Positions 31,773-40,286 of a DNA stretch of 64,000 nt are shown piece by piece. The stretch covers positions 225,155-289,154 of the forward strand of contig NZ_JADCNH010000001.1 of NCBI RefSeq assembly GCF_018904615.1, in the 5' to 3' direction. Numbering within the stretch: the first letter of the stretch is position 1; the number at the start of each line of letters is the position of its first letter. Source of the stretch: Verticiella alkaliphila. Lineage in GTDB: Bacteria > Pseudomonadota > Gammaproteobacteria > Burkholderiales > Burkholderiaceae_B. Made by a program: the position numbers and the translations under genes. Below the pieces are notes generated by a model. The model was not told the origin of the DNA and made no database searches. It worked only from the letters and a program-made list of their open reading frames with translations.

Positions 31773-32714
31773 TCACGGCACGAAGAAGTAGTTCGTGAGG
31801 TGAAAGAAGAGGGGCGCGGCGAACGTGACCGAATCCATGCGATCCAGCGCCCCGCCGTGGCCCTGGATCATGCGACCCCAGTCCTTCGCGCCCATCGAAC
31901 GCTTGACGGCCGACAGCACCAGCCCGCCGCAGAAGCCCGCGAGCACGATGGCCAGCGCCATCCCGGCGGCCTGCCAGGGTGTGAAGGGCGTGATGCCATA
32001 GAGCGCGGCACCGATCAGCGTGGCTGCCAGGCCGCCGCCGATGAAACCTTCCCACGTCTTGTTCGGGCTCACCACCGGCGCGATCTTGTGCTTGCCCATC
32101 AGCTTGCCGAAGACGTACTGCAGCACGTCGCTCAGCTGCACCACGGCCACGAGGAAGAAGAGCAGCAGCACGCCCTGCCCCTCGTAGCCCGGGATCTTGA
32201 GCAACAGCAACGCCGGCGCATGGCTGATGCAGTACACCGTGAGCATCAGCGCCCACTGCACCTTGGCGGTGCGGGTGAGGAAGTTGTCGGTATCGTGCTT
32301 GAGCACGGACAGCACTGGCAGCAGCAGGAAGGCGTAGACGGGGATGGCAATCGAGAAGAGCGTCTGCCAATCCACCCCGATCAGGATGTACTGCAGCGGC
32401 AGGAACACATAGAACGCGAACGCGAGCGCCGTGTGGTCCGCCGGGCGGGTCGGCGTGAGCGAGATGAACTCGCGCAGGCAATAGAAGGACGTGAGGGTGA
32501 ACAGCACGAGCGTCACCGTCCGGCCGAACACGAACGCGATGGCAAAGATCGCCACCATGCCCCACCAGGCGCGGATGCGGGCGTTCAAGTTCTCCACCGT
32601 GGCGCGGCCATCGGCCGTGGTCGCGCGCTGGCCCAGCACGCGTCCGATGACGGAAGCCAGGGTGAGCAGCACCACCAGGCCACCAAACAACGTCAGCAAG
32701 GTCGAATCCATCAT
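31773..32714 (-). CDS. Phosphatidate cytidylyltransferase (CdsA family)
   Basis: A 313-residue multipass membrane enzyme that makes CDP-diacylglycerol from CTP and phosphatidate. The CdsA signature near the C-terminus is complete: SPNKTWEGFIGGG and KRSMGAKDWGRMIQGHGGALDRMDS, including the Asp pair that binds Mg2+. About eight hydrophobic segments precede it. Start may be ATG 32714 or the adjacent ATG 32711, the latter better spaced from GAGGA. It is the third gene of an operon with a CDP-alcohol phosphatidyltransferase and an acyltransferase. This form (with a long N-terminal part) is typically a second CdsA separate from the one in the lpx/bam cluster. Confidence 0.9.
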   Translation of the reverse strand: MMDSTLLTLFGGLVVLLTLASVIGRVLGQRATTADGRATVENLNARIRAWWGMVAIFAIAFVFGRTVTLVLFTLTSFYCLREFISLTPTRPADHTALAFAFYVFLPLQYILIGVDWQTLFSIAIPVYAFLLLPVLSVLKHDTDNFLTRTAKVQWALMLTVYCISHAPALLLLKIPGYEGQGVLLLFFLVAVVQLSDVLQYVFGKLMGKHKIAPVVSPNKTWEGFIGGGLAATLIGAALYGITPFTPWQAAGMALAIVLAGFCGGLVLSAVKRSMGAKDWGRMIQGHGGALDRMDSVTFAAPLFFHLTNYFFVP

Positions 32715-32718
32715 GTCC

Positions 32719-33315
32719 TCACGCCAGGGCGATCACGGCACCGCGGGCGCGCGCCAGAAAGGTGGTCTTGTCCTCGTCCGGGGCAAGCTGGATCGGCGCG
32801 CCAAAACGCACCGCGCACGAGATCGGCACGGGCAGGAAGGCGCCACGCGGAAACGCCCGCGCGAGATTCTCCAGGTACACGGGCACGAGTTCGGCGTTCG
32901 GGTGCCGCTGGGCGAGCCAGTAGAGGCCTGACTTGAAGGAGCCCGGCAAGGCCTCGCTGCCGCGCGTGCCCTCGGGAAAGATGATCAGCGAATGACCGCG
33001 CGCGAGTTCGGCCTCGAGCGGCGCAAGCGGATCCTCGCCGGTGGCGCCGCCACTGCGGTTGACCAGCACGGAATTGAGCAGGCCGATCGCGATGGCGCGC
33101 CGGAACTTGTCCTTGCCCCAGTAATCGGCGGCCGCGACCGGGTGGGTGGTGCGACGATGGACTTTCGGGATCGCCGCCCACATGAGCACGGTGTCCAGAT
33201 GACTGCCGTGATTGGCGAAATAGATGCGCTGGCGCGCGGACGGCTCGCAGCCCACCCATTCGGGGTGACCGCCTACCAGGAACCGCGACAGACCGACAAG
33301 TGCGGTATCGATCAT
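32719..33315 (-). CDS. 1-acylglycerol-3-phosphate acyltransferase-like protein (PlsC family)
   Basis: A 198-residue acyltransferase with block I NHGSHLDTVLMW (catalytic H-x4-D), block III FPEGTRGS and block IV-like VPVYLENLARAFPRG. It lacks a strong N-terminal membrane helix and is shorter than housekeeping PlsC. It presumably acylates a lysophospholipid supplying the CdsA enzyme encoded next. Start ATG 33315 overlaps the upstream stop by ATGA; an open stretch further upstream belongs to the preceding gene's region in another frame. Confidence 0.87.
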   Translation of the reverse strand: MIDTALVGLSRFLVGGHPEWVGCEPSARQRIYFANHGSHLDTVLMWAAIPKVHRRTTHPVAAADYWGKDKFRRAIAIGLLNSVLVNRSGGATGEDPLAPLEAELARGHSLIIFPEGTRGSEALPGSFKSGLYWLAQRHPNAELVPVYLENLARAFPRGAFLPVPISCAVRFGAPIQLAPDEDKTTFLARARGAVIALA

Positions 33316-33959
33316 GACGGCCTCCGCAACGTGCCGGCCATGCGCGCGATGCGCCGCCAGCACGTCCAGGCCGTGCCAATCACGACGATCACCATGACGA
33401 CGATGGGCACGTACAACGACCCGACGAGGCTCACCTCGAGCAGCGCCAGCACGGCGCCGATCGTGAGCGCGGCCATGCGCTGCGGCTTGGCCATGGGCCC
33501 GCGGAAATCCTGACCCAGCCCCAGCGAGGCACCGAAGGCCCGCAGGTAGGCGGTGAGCACCGCCAGCAAGGCCGCGATGAAACCGAACTCCGGCACGCCA
33601 CTCGCATAGCCGAAACCGATCAGCAGGAAGCTGTCCTCAAAGCGATCCGGGATCTCGTTGTAGAGCGCGCCGGTAGGCGAGCCCCTGCCCCCTTCCACCG
33701 CAACCATGCCATCCAGCAGGTTGCACAACAGTCTGGCCTGCACGAGCAAGGCGCCCACAAGGAACAGCCAGGGATGCTGCGGGGCGAACGCGAAGGCCAG
33801 GCCCCCTGCGGCGGCGAAACCGATGCCCGTGGCAGAGATGCCGTTGGGCGTGGCCGGTGTCTTGAGCAAGGCAGCAGCCATGCCCTGGGCCCAGCGCGTG
33901 CCGCGCGAGGCCAGGGGACGGCGGTCTGCCGGTTCCTGCGAATGGTCGGATGCACGCAT
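33312..33959 (-). CDS. CDP-alcohol phosphatidyltransferase family protein
   Basis: A 215-residue membrane enzyme with about five or six hydrophobic segments. The catalytic motif of the family is DG-x2-AR-x8-G-x3-D-x3-D; here it is LLDGMVAVEGGRGSPTGALYN followed by EIPDRFED, so the AR dipeptide is AV and the spacing to the last Asp residues is longer. This variant is seen in a subgroup of uncharacterised family members. It would transfer a phosphatidyl group from CDP-diacylglycerol to an unknown alcohol. As first gene of the operon with an acyltransferase and a CdsA, it suggests a dedicated phospholipid pathway. Confidence 0.8.
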   Translation of the reverse strand: MRASDHSQEPADRRPLASRGTRWAQGMAAALLKTPATPNGISATGIGFAAAGGLAFAFAPQHPWLFLVGALLVQARLLCNLLDGMVAVEGGRGSPTGALYNEIPDRFEDSFLLIGFGYASGVPEFGFIAALLAVLTAYLRAFGASLGLGQDFRGPMAKPQRMAALTIGAVLALLEVSLVGSLYVPIVVMVIVVIGTAWTCWRRIARMAGTLRRPS

Positions 33960-34058
33960 GCGCTACGTCATTCCAGTTACGGTAGAGCGCAAATAGTAAA
34001 TGAGAGTGCAGTGCAGATGTATCCGAAGGTGTGTCTTTGCGTACGCAGCCGGGCGTGA

Positions 34059-34433
34059 TCAGCGATCCGGCAGATACGCCTGCACCTCGATCTCCACGCC
34101 CACGTCGAGCGCCAGGCGTGCCTCGACGGTGGAACGCGTCGGCAGGTGTTCCTTGGCGAAGTGCGTCGCATAGGCCTCGTTGAAGCCCGCGAAGTCGGCC
34201 AGATCGGCCAGCCAGACGGTCACGCGCACGACGTCCTTGAGCGACGCTCCAGCCACCGCCAGGCTCTCGCAGATGCGGGCCATCACGGCGTGGGTCTGTG
34301 TCTGGATGTCGCCGCGCACGACCTGGCCGTTTGCGTCCATGGGCACCTGCCCGGACAGAAAAAGGAAGTCACCCGCGCGCACCGCACGGGAGAAAGGCAG
34401 CGGAAGGGGCGAGGCAAAGCGTTGCACGCTCAT
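34059..34433 (-). CDS. RidA family enamine/imine deaminase
   Basis: A 124-residue RidA (YjgF/YER057c) protein with LFLSGQVPMDANGQVV, DVVRVTVWLADLADFAGFN and LPTRSTVEARLALDVGVEIEV, which contains the signature Arg (in TRSTVEA) and Glu that position the imine. RidA proteins hydrolyse reactive imino acids to oxo acids. It is the last gene of a minus-strand operon, 20 bases after a D-arginine-dehydrogenase-like enzyme that generates exactly such imines, so it probably handles that product. Confidence 0.93.
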   Translation of the reverse strand: MSVQRFASPLPLPFSRAVRAGDFLFLSGQVPMDANGQVVRGDIQTQTHAVMARICESLAVAGASLKDVVRVTVWLADLADFAGFNEAYATHFAKEHLPTRSTVEARLALDVGVEIEVQAYLPDR

Positions 34434-34453
34434 GGAGTCTCCTAGGGAAAAGT

Positions 34454-35593
34454 TCAGGGTCGCAGGCGGCGCACGGCCACGGCCGACGCGTCCACCCCGT
34501 GATCGGTCAACGCCGCGGGTAGCGGTTCGCGGCGCAACAGCGCCGCTGCCAACGTCGACGCGCCCGGCGCGGTCTGGATGCCGTAACCGCCCTGCCCGGC
34601 GAGCCAGAAGAAGTCGGGGCAGGCATCGTCCCAGCCGATCACGAAGTCACCATCGGCCACGAACGAGCGCAGCCCGGCCCAGACGTGGGAAGGGCGACGG
34701 ATCTCGAGCGTGGTGGCCTCGGTGATCTCGTGGATACCGATCGCCACGTCAAGTTCTTCGGCCACCACGTCATGCGGCGCGACAGGATCCGCATTGGCCG
34801 GCGAACCGAGCAGTTGCCCAGCATCGGGCTTGAAGTAGAAGTTCTCGGCCACCCCCACCACCGCGGGCCAGGTCTGAGTGTTGACGCCAGCCGGAGCGGC
34901 AAAGGTGAAGGCCGTGCGCCGGCGCGGCTCCAGGCCCACCGGCTGGGCGCCACACAGCGCCGCCACGTCGTCGGCCCACGCGCCAGCGGCATTGACCAAC
35001 TGCCGGGCGTGCACCAGGCTGCCATCGGCGAGCGTCAGCACCCAATGGTCGGCTTCGCGCCGCGCGCTGGTGAGCGTGGCGTGGCAACGCAGCTCGGCCC
35101 CGGCCTGACGCGCACCGCGCAGATAGCCCTGGTGCAGCGCATGCACCTCCAGGTCCATGGCATCAGGCTCGACGATGCCACCCGACAGACGCTCGGCGCG
35201 CAGACATGGCACACGCGCCACGCAGGCCTGGGCGTCGATCAGCTCGACGTTGTCGGCCTGTGCGCGCAGATGCTGGTAGGTCTGCTGCAGCAGATCCGTC
35301 TGTTCGTGCGTGGCCAGGTACAGCACGCCACGCGGATGCAGCAGCGCCTGATCCGTGAAGCCGTCCGGCGGCTGCGTGAGAAACGCACGACTCGCCCGCG
35401 TGAGTGCCTGGATCATGGGCGTGCCATACGTCTCCATGAACATGGCCGCCGAACGGCCGGTCGAGTGATCGCCGGGCTGGCTCTCGCGCTCGAGCAGGAT
35501 CACGCTCGCGCTCGGGGCGATCTGCCACGCGAGCGATGCCCCCGCCATGCCTGCGCCGATCACGGCGACGTCATACCGCTTCGCATCCGACAT
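34454..35593 (-). CDS. D-arginine dehydrogenase-like FAD amine dehydrogenase (DauA-like)
   Basis: A 379-residue DAO-family flavoprotein. FAD-binding VAVIGAGMAGASLAWQIA is followed by the DauA-typical GDHSTGRSAAMFMETYG and YGTPMIQALTRASRAFL; further matches to Pseudomonas DauA are ALHQGYLRGARQAG, YFKPDAGQLLGSPANADP, TWAGL-like VWAGLRSFVADGD and GGYGIQTAPG. DauA oxidises D-arginine, D-lysine and other D-amino acids to imino acids. ATG 35593 follows AGGAAGTGCA. Neighbours (amidase, Bug receptor, RidA) fit D-amino-acid uptake and catabolism. Substrate preference cannot be read from sequence. Confidence 0.9.
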   Translation of the reverse strand: MSDAKRYDVAVIGAGMAGASLAWQIAPSASVILLERESQPGDHSTGRSAAMFMETYGTPMIQALTRASRAFLTQPPDGFTDQALLHPRGVLYLATHEQTDLLQQTYQHLRAQADNVELIDAQACVARVPCLRAERLSGGIVEPDAMDLEVHALHQGYLRGARQAGAELRCHATLTSARREADHWVLTLADGSLVHARQLVNAAGAWADDVAALCGAQPVGLEPRRRTAFTFAAPAGVNTQTWPAVVGVAENFYFKPDAGQLLGSPANADPVAPHDVVAEELDVAIGIHEITEATTLEIRRPSHVWAGLRSFVADGDFVIGWDDACPDFFWLAGQGGYGIQTAPGASTLAAALLRREPLPAALTDHGVDASAVAVRRLRP

Positions 35594-35667
35594 TGCACTT
35601 CCTATTTCTCGTATTTGATAACTCAAGGGCGTGCGACGGCGCCCTTGCCGTCGCCGCCCAACCTGAT

Positions 35668-37203
35668 TCAGACCGGTGCGCTGGCCGCCCCGCCCGCGGG
35701 GCCGTCGAACACCGGGGGATGCGTCACGATGGAGCGCAGCTCCGGACGTGGCTCGGCCAGGCGCGACAGATCAGGGCGCGGGCGCTGCGTCTCGCGAATA
35801 CCCGCAAACGCGGCTTCCATGGCACGGGCCACGCCGAGCAAGCCCGCGTCATCGCGATAGCGGCCGATCACCTGCAGCCCGAACGGCATGCCGCGGTGAT
35901 CCACCCCGCACGGCAGACTGATGGCCGGATTGGTGGCGAGCGTCACCACGTAGGTCAGGCTCAGCCAGTGGTAGTAGTTGCGCAGCGGCTGGCCGTTGAT
36001 CGACTCCAGATAGAGCTGCGTCCAGGGGAACGGCGAGACCGGCGTCGTCGGCGCGATGATCACGTCCACATCATCGAAGAGCCGCTGAAACCGGCGAAAG
36101 ATGGCGGTCTGCTCCTGATGCGACCAGGTGGCGTCGTCCAGCGTCATGGCCGCGCCCATCTCGTAGTTCGCCCGCACGTTCGGGCCCAGCAGCTCGGGCT
36201 CGCGCGCATACGCATCGCGGAACCCCGCCACGAAGCTCGCTGCGCGTACGATATCGAAGCAGCGGTCTGCCTCGCCCATGTCGGGCGTGACGGGGGCGCA
36301 CTGAGCAAAGAGATGGCGGATGGACGCGACACGTTCGCGAAAGACCTGGCGGATGCCGTCATCCACGGGGCACACGCCGAAGTCTTCTGTGAACCCCACC
36401 CGCAGGCTGCCGAGATCGGCCATGGCGGGCGAGAGGAACGCGCTGCCGTCACGTTCATAGGACAAAGGGTCGCAGTCGTCCAGTGCCACGCTCGCGGCCA
36501 ACTGCAGGCAGGCATCTTCGACGGTACGCCCCATGGGGCCGACCACCGAGATCGGCGTCCAGCCGAGCTGCCGCCGATCCACGGGCACCAGCCCGGGCGA
36601 GGGCCGGAACCCCACGACGCCACACAAGGCGGCGGGGATGCGCAACGAGCCGCCCGTATCCGAGCCCGTGCACACCGGCAGCATGTCCAGGGCCAGGGCG
36701 GCCGCCGAACCGCCCGAAGAACCGCCCGCGTTCAATGTCGGATCAAAGGGATTGCCCGTCGCGCCCCAGACCGGATTGCGGCTATTGGCGCCGGCCCCCA
36801 TGTCCGGCACGTTCGTCTTGGCCGTCACGATGGCGCCTGCGGCGCGCAGCCGGGCCACGAGCGCATTGTCACGCGCGGGCACGTAGCTGCGAAAGCGCGC
36901 AGAGCCATAGGTCGAGAGCAGCCCCTCGGTGTCCTCCAGATCCTTCACACCCAGCGGCAGGCCACGCAAAAGGCCGAGCGCGTCCCCGCGCATGACCGCC
37001 GCCTCGGCTTCCCGCGCCTCGACCCGCGCCCGATCGAATGCCGTTGCCGTCACTGCATTCACGGCAGGATTGACGGCCTCGATACGCGCGATGCACGCCT
37101 CGAGCAGTTCGACAGGCGAGAGCTGGCGCGCACCGATCTGGCGGCGCAGCTCCACGGCGGACAGGGACAACAAGGATTCGGCAGTCATGGGCAAGCGTGT
37201 CAC
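35668..37203 (-). CDS. Amidase (amidase-signature family)
   Basis: A 511-residue amidase with the Ser-cisSer-Lys triad region intact: Lys in GLPLGVKDLEDTEGL, the signature NAGGSSGGSAAALALDMLPV and the nucleophile Ser in TGSDTGGSLRIPAALCG. It hydrolyses an amide bond; relatives include GatA-like, AtzF-like and stereoselective amidases. Start GTG 37203 gives a GTGA overlap with the receptor gene; ATG 37188 is an alternative and gives a 506-residue protein. In an operon with a D-arginine-dehydrogenase-like enzyme it might release a D-amino acid from an amide or peptide-like substrate. Confidence 0.9.
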   Translation of the reverse strand: MTRLPMTAESLLSLSAVELRRQIGARQLSPVELLEACIARIEAVNPAVNAVTATAFDRARVEAREAEAAVMRGDALGLLRGLPLGVKDLEDTEGLLSTYGSARFRSYVPARDNALVARLRAAGAIVTAKTNVPDMGAGANSRNPVWGATGNPFDPTLNAGGSSGGSAAALALDMLPVCTGSDTGGSLRIPAALCGVVGFRPSPGLVPVDRRQLGWTPISVVGPMGRTVEDACLQLAASVALDDCDPLSYERDGSAFLSPAMADLGSLRVGFTEDFGVCPVDDGIRQVFRERVASIRHLFAQCAPVTPDMGEADRCFDIVRAASFVAGFRDAYAREPELLGPNVRANYEMGAAMTLDDATWSHQEQTAIFRRFQRLFDDVDVIIAPTTPVSPFPWTQLYLESINGQPLRNYYHWLSLTYVVTLATNPAISLPCGVDHRGMPFGLQVIGRYRDDAGLLGVARAMEAAFAGIRETQRPRPDLSRLAEPRPELRSIVTHPPVFDGPAGGAASAPV

Positions 37204-38171
37204 TCGGGTTTGATGTTGGCCTTCTCGGCAATGGTCTTCAGGCGCGCGGTCTCCTCGGAGACGCGCGACTTCCAGTCGTCGACGCGGGTCGGCACGGGTT
37301 CGAAGCCCGCCGCCGCCATGCGCTCCTGCAACTGCGGATCGGCCATCGCCGTGACGAGACCCTCCTTGAGCTTGGCGGCGACATCGTCGGGCAGGCCTGC
37401 CGGCGTGACCATGACGACCCAGGAACTCAGATCGAAGCCAGGATACCCGCTCTCTGCCACCGTCGGCACATCCGGCAATGCCTTGGCCCGGCTGGACGTC
37501 GTCACGGCCAGCGGACGCACCTTGCCGGACTTGAGTTGCGGCAGGACACCCACCACGGTGTCGAACGCCATGGGGATCTGATTGCCGATGAGATCGGTCA
37601 TGGCGGGCGCACTGCCCCGATAAGGCACATGCGAGATGCGGATCCCGGAGGCCGACTTGAACATCTCTCCCGCAAAGTGAGCCACGGTGCCGGTGCCGAA
37701 GGAGGCGTACATCAGCGCATCGGGCTTGGCGCGGGCGGCGTCGACCAGCTCGGCCAGCGTCTTGTAGGGTTGCGCGGAATTCACCGCCAGCACGATGGGC
37801 AACGTGCCCACGGCGCCGATCGGCTCGAAATCCTTGACGGCGTCGTAGGGCAGATCCGAACGGATGGCCGGGTTGAGCGTGAACGTGGAGTTCGAACTCA
37901 TGAAGAGCGTGTAGCCATCGGGCGCCGCGTTGGCCGCCGCCTGCGCGCCGATGATCGTGCCGCCGCCCGGGCGATTGTTGACGATGACCGTGGTGCCCAG
38001 CACTTTCTCGAGCTGGGCGGCAACGAGTCGTCCGCCAACGTCGGCCGCGCCTCCCGGCGGGAACGGCAGGATGAGCTGGATGGGCTTGTCCGGGTAGGCG
38101 GCGTGGGCCAGGCCAGACAGCGAGGCGGCCGCCAGGGCCGAAGCGAGAATCGACGTGACGCGGGACTTCAT
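37200..38171 (-). CDS. Bug-type tripartite tricarboxylate transporter substrate-binding protein (orphan)
   Basis: A 323-residue periplasmic receptor with a Sec signal (ILASALAAASLSGLAHAA) and the Bug family landmarks YPDKPIQLILPFPPGGAADV, IVNNRPGGGTIIGAQAAANA, PDGYTLFMSS and LPDVPTVAESGYPGFD. Ligands of this family bind through two water-bridged carboxylates, so a carboxylate or amino-acid-like ligand is expected. No TctA/TctB membrane subunits are encoded in the window, as is usual for orphan Bug genes in Bordetella and relatives. First gene of the operon after the XRE regulator; operator-like palindromes lie just upstream. Confidence 0.93.
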   Translation of the reverse strand: MKSRVTSILASALAAASLSGLAHAAYPDKPIQLILPFPPGGAADVGGRLVAAQLEKVLGTTVIVNNRPGGGTIIGAQAAANAAPDGYTLFMSSNSTFTLNPAIRSDLPYDAVKDFEPIGAVGTLPIVLAVNSAQPYKTLAELVDAARAKPDALMYASFGTGTVAHFAGEMFKSASGIRISHVPYRGSAPAMTDLIGNQIPMAFDTVVGVLPQLKSGKVRPLAVTTSSRAKALPDVPTVAESGYPGFDLSSWVVMVTPAGLPDDVAAKLKEGLVTAMADPQLQERMAAAGFEPVPTRVDDWKSRVSEETARLKTIAEKANIKPE

Positions 38172-38290
38172 GATCAACCCCTGAGCCGCAAACCGGCAGT
38201 AAGCGCAGTCAGCAGGCGCCGCGGCTCTCCGCGTTCGCCCTGACATCGTGCATGACGCACACTTCGGGTGCGCCCGCGGCACCATCCAGA

Positions 38291-38374
38291 ATTATCATAA
38301 ATGATAATCGGACGCCGCAGGCACCCCGTTTGGAATCATGCAGAAAGCATGCCAACTGTTCTCTTATCTGATAA
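38291..38374. promoter_or_regulatory. Two GATAA palindromes, candidate operator of the XRE-cupin regulator
   Basis: ATTATCAT-AA-ATGATAAT (38291-38308) is a perfect 18-base palindrome, and TTATC-T-GATAA (38364-38374) is a second, shorter one; both are followed by a T/C-G-G context (ATAATCGG). They sit between the regulator gene and the Bug receptor gene at 38171. The DauA-like gene has a single half site (TTGATAA) about 20 bases before its start. Confidence 0.55.
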
Positions 38375-38395
38375 TCGGTGCAAACCCTGAGCGGG

Positions 38396-39037
38396 CTAGC
38401 GTCGCGCCATCACGATCAGCACTTCCGCATGGCGGCGGCTCGTGGACACATACACGTGCCCCACGCCGCTGTCGAAGTACGCAGACTCGGTGGGCTTCAG
38501 ATCCACGTGCTCGCCGGTCTCGAAGCAGATGCGGACAGCGCCCGTCAGCACGGTCACGAATTCCTGTCCGGGATGCCGCATGAATTCGGGAAAGTCCCCG
38601 AGCGAGCGGGCGAGAATGCGCCCATGCACCGGCGTCATCCACTTGCCAGGATAGTCCACCGCGAGCATGTGGTGAGCGTAGTGATCGCTGGTGTAGAGGG
38701 GAGCGCCTGCAGGCGAGGAGCGCACGAAGGTGGGCACCGCCACCGGCGCGGCCGCCTGAGGATCGAAGAGACGCGCGATGTCCACGTCCAGCGCACGCGC
38801 CACGGCAGCGAACTTCTCATAACTGATCGACACCCGTCCCAGCTCCATCTTGGACAGCGTGGGCAGCGTCACGCCCGAGCGTGCCGAGAGCTCGCGCAGC
38901 GTGAGCCCGGCCCCTTTGCGCAAGGCCCGCAGCCGCTCGCCCATCGTGAGGCGATCGATGCCCGCCGGGGCAGACTCGATCGGCTCGGACAGCGACGACG
39001 GGATGGGGGCAGCGAGGGAAGCGCGGGTACGCGACAT
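38396..39037 (-). CDS. XRE-family regulator with cupin sensor domain
   Basis: A 213-residue regulator: an N-terminal tail of about 30 residues, a helix-turn-helix (MGERLRALRKGAGLTLRELS, SGVTLPTLSKMELGRVSIS), then a cupin domain (about 130-210) with HPGQEFVTVLTGAVRI, ETGEHVDLKPTESAYFDSGV and GHVYVSTSRRHAEVLIV. The HTH-cupin architecture (PuuR-like) typically controls amino-acid or polyamine catabolism. It is upstream of and co-oriented with the receptor-amidase-DauA-RidA genes, so it is their likely local regulator; the palindromes at 38291-38374 are the likely binding sites. Confidence 0.9.
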   Translation of the reverse strand: MSRTRASLAAPIPSSLSEPIESAPAGIDRLTMGERLRALRKGAGLTLRELSARSGVTLPTLSKMELGRVSISYEKFAAVARALDVDIARLFDPQAAAPVAVPTFVRSSPAGAPLYTSDHYAHHMLAVDYPGKWMTPVHGRILARSLGDFPEFMRHPGQEFVTVLTGAVRICFETGEHVDLKPTESAYFDSGVGHVYVSTSRRHAEVLIVMARR

Positions 39038-39250
39038 GGGCAGACGGTCAGAGAGTGAAGACAGGGCGCAGCGCGCCTGCCCGCATTATGCCGTCATGGA
39101 CACCAAGCCCGCCCTTTGCTCACCTGTCGAGGGGCAGATGGGGCAGTGTGGCGCTCCGGTCTCGCGAACGCCGAGCCCTCCGGAGCGCGAACGACAACGG
39201 TGTAGAGTGCCGTATTCGTCATTGCCCCGTCTTTGCACCAGGATGTCCGC

Positions 39251-40282
39251 ATGCCCGCACAAGAACCCGCCCCCCAACCACACGATCACGATCATGGTCA
39301 TGGTCATGGCCACGATCATGATCATGACCTTCCCGCCTCGGGCGGCGAGCGCCGGCAGAACGCGTCGATGAGTCACGGGCATGCGCACGACCACAGCCAC
39401 AGCCACACTCACAGCCCCGTCGTCACCGCCGGCAACGAACGTCGGCTCGCGGTGGTGTTCACCATCACGGCAGGCTACGCCGTGGTCCAGGCCGTCGGTG
39501 GCTGGCTGTCCGGTTCGCTCGCGCTGATCGCCGACGCCGGCCACATGGTCTCGGATGCCGCCGCGCTGCTGCTTGCGCTCGTGGCCTATCGCATTGCGCG
39601 TCGCCCGGCCGACGGCACCCGCACCTACGGATTCCATCGTGTCCGCGTGCTGGCCGCGCTCGCCAATGGCGCGTCGCTGCTCCTCCTGGTGGCCTGGATC
39701 GTCTGGGAAGCCATTCAACGGCTGCACACGCCAGCGCCGGTGCTCGCCGGGCCCATGCTCATCGTCGCGACGATCGGGCTCATCGTGAACGTGGTGGGGG
39801 CCTATGTGCTGTGGTCCGGCAATCGCGGAGACGCGAACCTCAAGGGCGCCCTCCTCCACGTCCTGGGCGATCTGCTTGGATCGCTGGGCGCCATCGCCGC
39901 CGCCATCGGCATCTTGCTGACGGGCTGGACGCTGCTGGATCCGCTGCTGTCCGTCCTGGTATCTGCGCTGGTGGTGCGCTCGGCCTGGGGCCTCGTCTCG
40001 GACGCCATCCGCGTGCTGTTGCAGGCCGTGCCACGCGGCGTTGACGCCCACGAAGCCGAGCGCGAGATCGCCCGGCTGCCCGGCGTGGCCGAAGCCGGTC
40101 ACTTCCATGCCTGGACGCTCACCGACGCCTCCAGCGTGGCCACCGTGCACGTCACGCCAGCGCCGGACGCGGATCCCCTCGCCCTTCCCGCCCAGGTGGC
40201 AGCCTGGCTACAGACGCGCTACACGATCGATCACGTGACGGTCCAGGTCGATCCGCCGGGGCAGCTGACGCCGCACACGTGA
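39251..40282 (+). CDS. Cation diffusion facilitator (CzcD/ZitB-like)
   Basis: A 343-residue metal exporter. The first 60 residues hold two His/Asp-rich stretches (HDHDHGHGHGHDHDHD and HGHAHDHSHSHTH) that may bind Zn2+ or Co2+. Six membrane helices follow, with the transport-site motifs in SLALIADAGHMVSDAAALLLA (helix 2, H-x3-D) and [18 protein letters not shown] (helix 5, H-x3-D), and a cytoplasmic domain with VAEAGHFHAWTLT and HVTVQVDP. It is an inner-membrane proton-coupled exporter of zinc, cobalt or similar ions. The start at 39251 begins the first His run; the internal Met before the second run (MSHGHAHD) is an alternative. Confidence 0.93.
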   Translation: MPAQEPAPQPHDHDHGHGHGHDHDHDLPASGGERRQNASMSHGHAHDHSHSHTHSPVVTAGNERRLAVVFTITAGYAVVQAVGGWLSGSLALIADAGHMVSDAAALLLALVAYRIARRPADGTRTYGFHRVRVLAALANGASLLLLVAWIVWEAIQRLHTPAPVLAGPMLIVATIGLIVNVVGAYVLWSGNRGDANLKGALLHVLGDLLGSLGAIAAAIGILLTGWTLLDPLLSVLVSALVVRSAWGLVSDAIRVLLQAVPRGVDAHEAEREIARLPGVAEAGHFHAWTLTDASSVATVHVTPAPDADPLALPAQVAAWLQTRYTIDHVTVQVDPPGQLTPHT

Positions 40283-40286
40283 GCCT

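Noticed and set aside
35536..37581. Long plus-strand frame over DauA-like, amidase and Bug receptor genes
   Set aside because: Antisense shadow: the minus strand encodes recognisable proteins with intact motifs throughout.
39280..39420. Simple-sequence CAT/CAC-rich repeats suggesting phase variation
   Set aside because: They encode the His/Asp-rich metal-binding N-terminus of the CDF exporter in a consistent frame; no frame-disrupting tract is visible.
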